A stretch of 6,123 nucleotides of DNA from an uncultured Bacilli bacterium (lineage in GTDB: Bacteria; Bacillota_I; Bacilli_A; RF39; UBA660). Numbering within the stretch: the first letter of the stretch is position 1; the number at the start of each line of letters is the position of its first letter. The notes below the pieces were generated by a model. That model made no database searches, had not been told where the DNA came from, and was given only the letters and a program-made list of their open reading frames with translations. The position numbers were made by a program, and so were the translations under genes. Positions 5,174 to 6,123 of this stretch are shown piece after piece. The stretch lies in NCBI GenBank assembly GCA_910584255.1, contig CAJTXV010000053.1, forward strand, positions 1 to 6,123, in the 5' to 3' direction.

Positions 5174-5284
5174 TTATTGCTTTTTAGATTTTTCGTCTTT
5201 TTTCTTTTTACTCCACCAAGTACCAGTAAGTGTACAACCTCCACCAATAAATATAAATAGTATCATAAATATCCAAAATTCCAT
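5174..5284 (-). CDS. Small single-pass membrane peptide (36 aa)
   Basis: The peptide is 36 residues: a hydrophobic N-terminal segment (MEFWIFMILFIFIGGG, about residues 2-16), a short CTLTGTWW stretch, then a very basic tail (KKKKDEKSKKQ). This is the shape of an N-out, C-in single-pass membrane peptide; the lysine-rich end would stay in the cytoplasm. The start is supported by an excellent GAGGAGG site six bases before the ATG. It lies 29 bases after the membrane-bound XRE regulator and 48 bases before the TfoX-domain gene, so it is probably co-transcribed. Its closeness to a membrane regulator suggests it could modulate that protein or be the gene it regulates. The charge pattern could also fit a small toxic peptide. 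I do not recognise a named family. Confidence 0.75.
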   Translation of the reverse strand: MEFWIFMILFIFIGGGCTLTGTWWSKKKKDEKSKKQ

Positions 5285-5310
5285 ATTCTACCTCCTCGTA
5301 TAAAATTTTT

Positions 5311-5322
5311 AAACTATAATTT
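5311..5322 (-). repeat. Boundary motif variant overlapping a stop codon
   Basis: AAATTATAGTTT matches the consensus at 10 of 12 positions. The TAG stop of the XRE gene (5316-5314) forms its centre, so the motif spans the end of the coding region. Confidence 0.45.
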
Positions 5323-5895
5323 TTTCATTATAAATATTTCAATTATAAAAATAATAAATGTTATTAAACCTGTCAAAATTGTTAACAAAATCTTTTGATA
5401 ATTTCTTTTTCCTATTTCTTGTTGTACTTCTTCATAAGATAATGACTTATTTTCCATAAAAGCAATAATTTCTTTAAATGTCTGAATATCATTATTCTTT
5501 TTGAACTTTTCAATGATTATTGCAGTTACAAATGTTACTACAAAAAACAATGCCCAAATAATAGTGCCAATATATCCATCTATCTTAAATAACGGATATG
5601 CACTAAACATTAAAATCAACATTTCTACTAGGAAAATATAACTCATTATATTAAATTTTTCTATTTTCTCTTTACTAACTATTTTTTTCATCTCCTCTAT
5701 ATCTCCTTTTATAAAATCATCTAGAGTTACATGAAAAATGTTAGATAACATGGTTAAACTTTTTATATCAGGGTAACTTTTATTTGTTTCCCAATTAGAT
5801 ATTGTTTGTCTTGAAACAAATACTTTTAAGGCTAATTCATCCTGTGAAATATTTTGCTTTTCTCTATATTTTTTAATTCTTGCCCCAACATTCAT
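5314..5895 (-). CDS. XRE-family (Cro/CI) transcriptional regulator with three C-terminal membrane helices
   Basis: The protein has 193 residues. Residues 5-60 form a Cro/CI helix-turn-helix domain: ARIKKYREKQNISQDELA, then the recognition-helix pattern VSRQTISNWETNKSYPDI, then LSNIFHVTLDDFI. After a charged linker, hydrophobic stretches at about 82-104, 108-128 and 168-189 look like three membrane helices, so the regulator is probably membrane-anchored and may sense an envelope signal. The start chosen is the ATG at 5895, six bases after GGAGG. An in-frame extension of 21 codons upstream has no ribosome site and would run back through the operator. It is first in a unit with a 36-residue membrane peptide (29 bases downstream) and a TfoX-domain protein. 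Autorepression through the upstream palindrome is inferred. What it senses and which other genes it controls cannot be read from the sequence. Confidence 0.92.
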   Translation of the reverse strand: MNVGARIKKYREKQNISQDELALKVFVSRQTISNWETNKSYPDIKSLTMLSNIFHVTLDDFIKGDIEEMKKIVSKEKIEKFNIMSYIFLVEMLILMFSAYPLFKIDGYIGTIIWALFFVVTFVTAIIIEKFKKNNDIQTFKEIIAFMENKSLSYEEVQQEIGKRNYQKILLTILTGLITFIIFIIEIFIMKKL

Positions 5896-5914
5896 TTTGC
5901 ACCTCCAATTACAT

Positions 5915-5957
5915 TTTATAAGAAAGAAATATTTTTGTCTGTCAAAAGTCTTTGACA
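5915..5957 (-). promoter_or_regulatory. Promoter with palindromic operator for the XRE gene
   Basis: A perfect inverted repeat, TGTCAAA-4-TTTGACA (5940-5957), overlaps a consensus -35 TTGACA (5945-5940). A -10 of the form TATAAA or TTATAA follows at about 5921-5915, with a slightly long spacer of 18 to 19 bases. A seven-base dyad on the -35 just upstream of an HTH repressor gene is the usual layout for autorepression. That the adjacent gene's product binds here is inferred. Confidence 0.65.
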
Positions 5958-5996
5958 TTGAATTATTAGTAATGAAATATAGTAAATATTTTCCTA

Positions 5997-6025
5997 ATTA
6001 TAACAAAAAAAGAACAAACCATAAA
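5997..6025 (-). promoter_or_regulatory. Candidate promoter nested in the terminator
   Basis: A perfect -10 TATAAT (6002-5997) lies 17 bases after TTTATG (6025-6020), a weak -35 that falls in the loop and 3' arm of the preceding terminator. It would start a long leader ahead of the XRE gene. The -35 is poor (three of six consensus bases), so this is a candidate. The parallel arrangement at 900-927, with the same TTTATG and TATAAT, raises confidence. Confidence 0.45.
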
Positions 6026-6037
6026 CACGATTTGCTC
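6004..6037 (-). terminator. Intrinsic terminator of the right-edge gene
   Basis: On the minus strand GAGCAAATC (6037-6029) pairs with GGTTTGTTC (6020-6012), nine pairs including two G-U, with loop GTGTTTAT, followed by seven T (6011-6005). The sequence is a close relative of the terminator at 908-940. Confidence 0.85.
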
Positions 6038-6040
6038 GAT

Positions 6041-6052
6041 AAATTGTAATTT
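6041..6052 (-). repeat. Boundary motif AAATTACAATTT, exact copy
   Basis: Exact copy between the stop codon of the partial right-edge gene and its terminator hairpin. The arms AAATT and AATTT are inverted repeats around a central AC, so the motif is an asymmetric-centred dyad. Confidence 0.7.
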
Positions 6053-6053
6053 G

Positions 6054-6123
6054 TTATTTAATTAACTTTGTAGCGTTACAATTGATGTGACACCTTTTTT
6101 CTACAAAAAAAACAATAAGTCGT
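6054..6123 (-). CDS. 3' end of an unidentified gene (partial)
   Basis: This is the last 22 codons of an open frame entering from the right edge, ending in TAA at 6056-6054. The visible peptide ends VEKRCHINCNATKLIK; it is too short to assign to a family. This frame was preferred over the neighbouring one (which stops at 6078-6076) because its stop sits one base before an exact AAATTACAATTT boundary motif, as other genes in the window do, and a terminator hairpin follows. The 5' part lies outside the window, and the reading frame itself is only moderately certain. Confidence 0.4.
   Translation of the reverse strand, partial: RLIVFFVEKRCHINCNATKLIK

Noticed and set aside
5896..5958. N-terminal extension of the XRE regulator by 21 residues
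   Set aside because: It would read through the operator and -10 region, has no ribosome site, and the ATG at 5895 has GGAGG at ideal spacing and begins exactly where HTH homologues do.
42..6052. CRISPR array
   Set aside because: The repeats are 12 bases, AT-rich, degenerate, unevenly spaced and separated by genes rather than by short uniform spacers.
42..6052. Classical integron attC sites
   Set aside because: No paired R/L boxes with GTTRRRY-type ends and no long imperfect palindrome were found at the junctions; only the short dyad recurs, so the resemblance is to the organisation, not to known attC structure.
6076..6123. Alternative reading frame for the right-edge gene ending at 6076
   Set aside because: It gives an end rich in Cys and Phe, and its stop is 24 bases from the boundary motif, whereas the other frame stops next to the motif as elsewhere. 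The choice is not certain.

Overview
The window is very AT-rich (about a quarter G+C by eye), with strong AGGAGG-type ribosome sites, AT-leaning codons and intrinsic hairpin-plus-U-tract terminators. This points to a low-GC Bacillota, most likely a clostridium-type organism; species cannot be fixed from the sequence alone. All confident genes read on the minus strand, so the transcriptional order runs from 6123 down to 1.

Layout in transcription order. (I) The 3' tail of an unidentified gene (6123-6054) ends at a hairpin terminator. (II) An XRE-type repressor with three membrane segments, a 36-residue membrane peptide and a stand-alone TfoX C-terminal domain protein form one unit. It has a palindromic operator at its promoter and a terminator at 4824-4850. 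(III) A seven-cistron unit starts with a riboswitch-like leader (probable yjdF motif) and a shrunken yjdF remnant. It continues with DUF3781, GrpB, an alpha/beta hydrolase, a 55-residue unknown, an AraC-type regulator and a VOC protein, and ends at the terminator at 1399-1421. (IV) A decay zone (967-1390) holds a hydrolase fragment with an internal stop and an opposite-strand ORF of unclear origin. (V) A second alpha/beta hydrolase closes the window, followed by an AT-rich terminator at the left edge.

The most striking structure is not a gene. A 12-base motif, AAATTACAATTT on the coding strand, recurs at nearly every gene boundary. It lies right after, or overlapping, the stop codon and just before either the next ribosome site or a terminator. 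The genes between motifs are functionally unrelated, small, co-oriented and partly decayed. Each unit has the form promoter, repeated (motif, ribosome site, ORF), motif, terminator, with the next promoter tucked into the end of that terminator. This resembles a gene-cassette array, although no integrase or classical attC site is visible here.

The genes look like a mixed accessory cargo (hydrolases, a GrpB nucleotidyltransferase-fold protein, a VOC protein, regulators) rather than one pathway. The best functional pairings are XRE regulator with its small membrane peptide, AraC regulator with VOC protein, and the riboswitch with the yjdF remnant.
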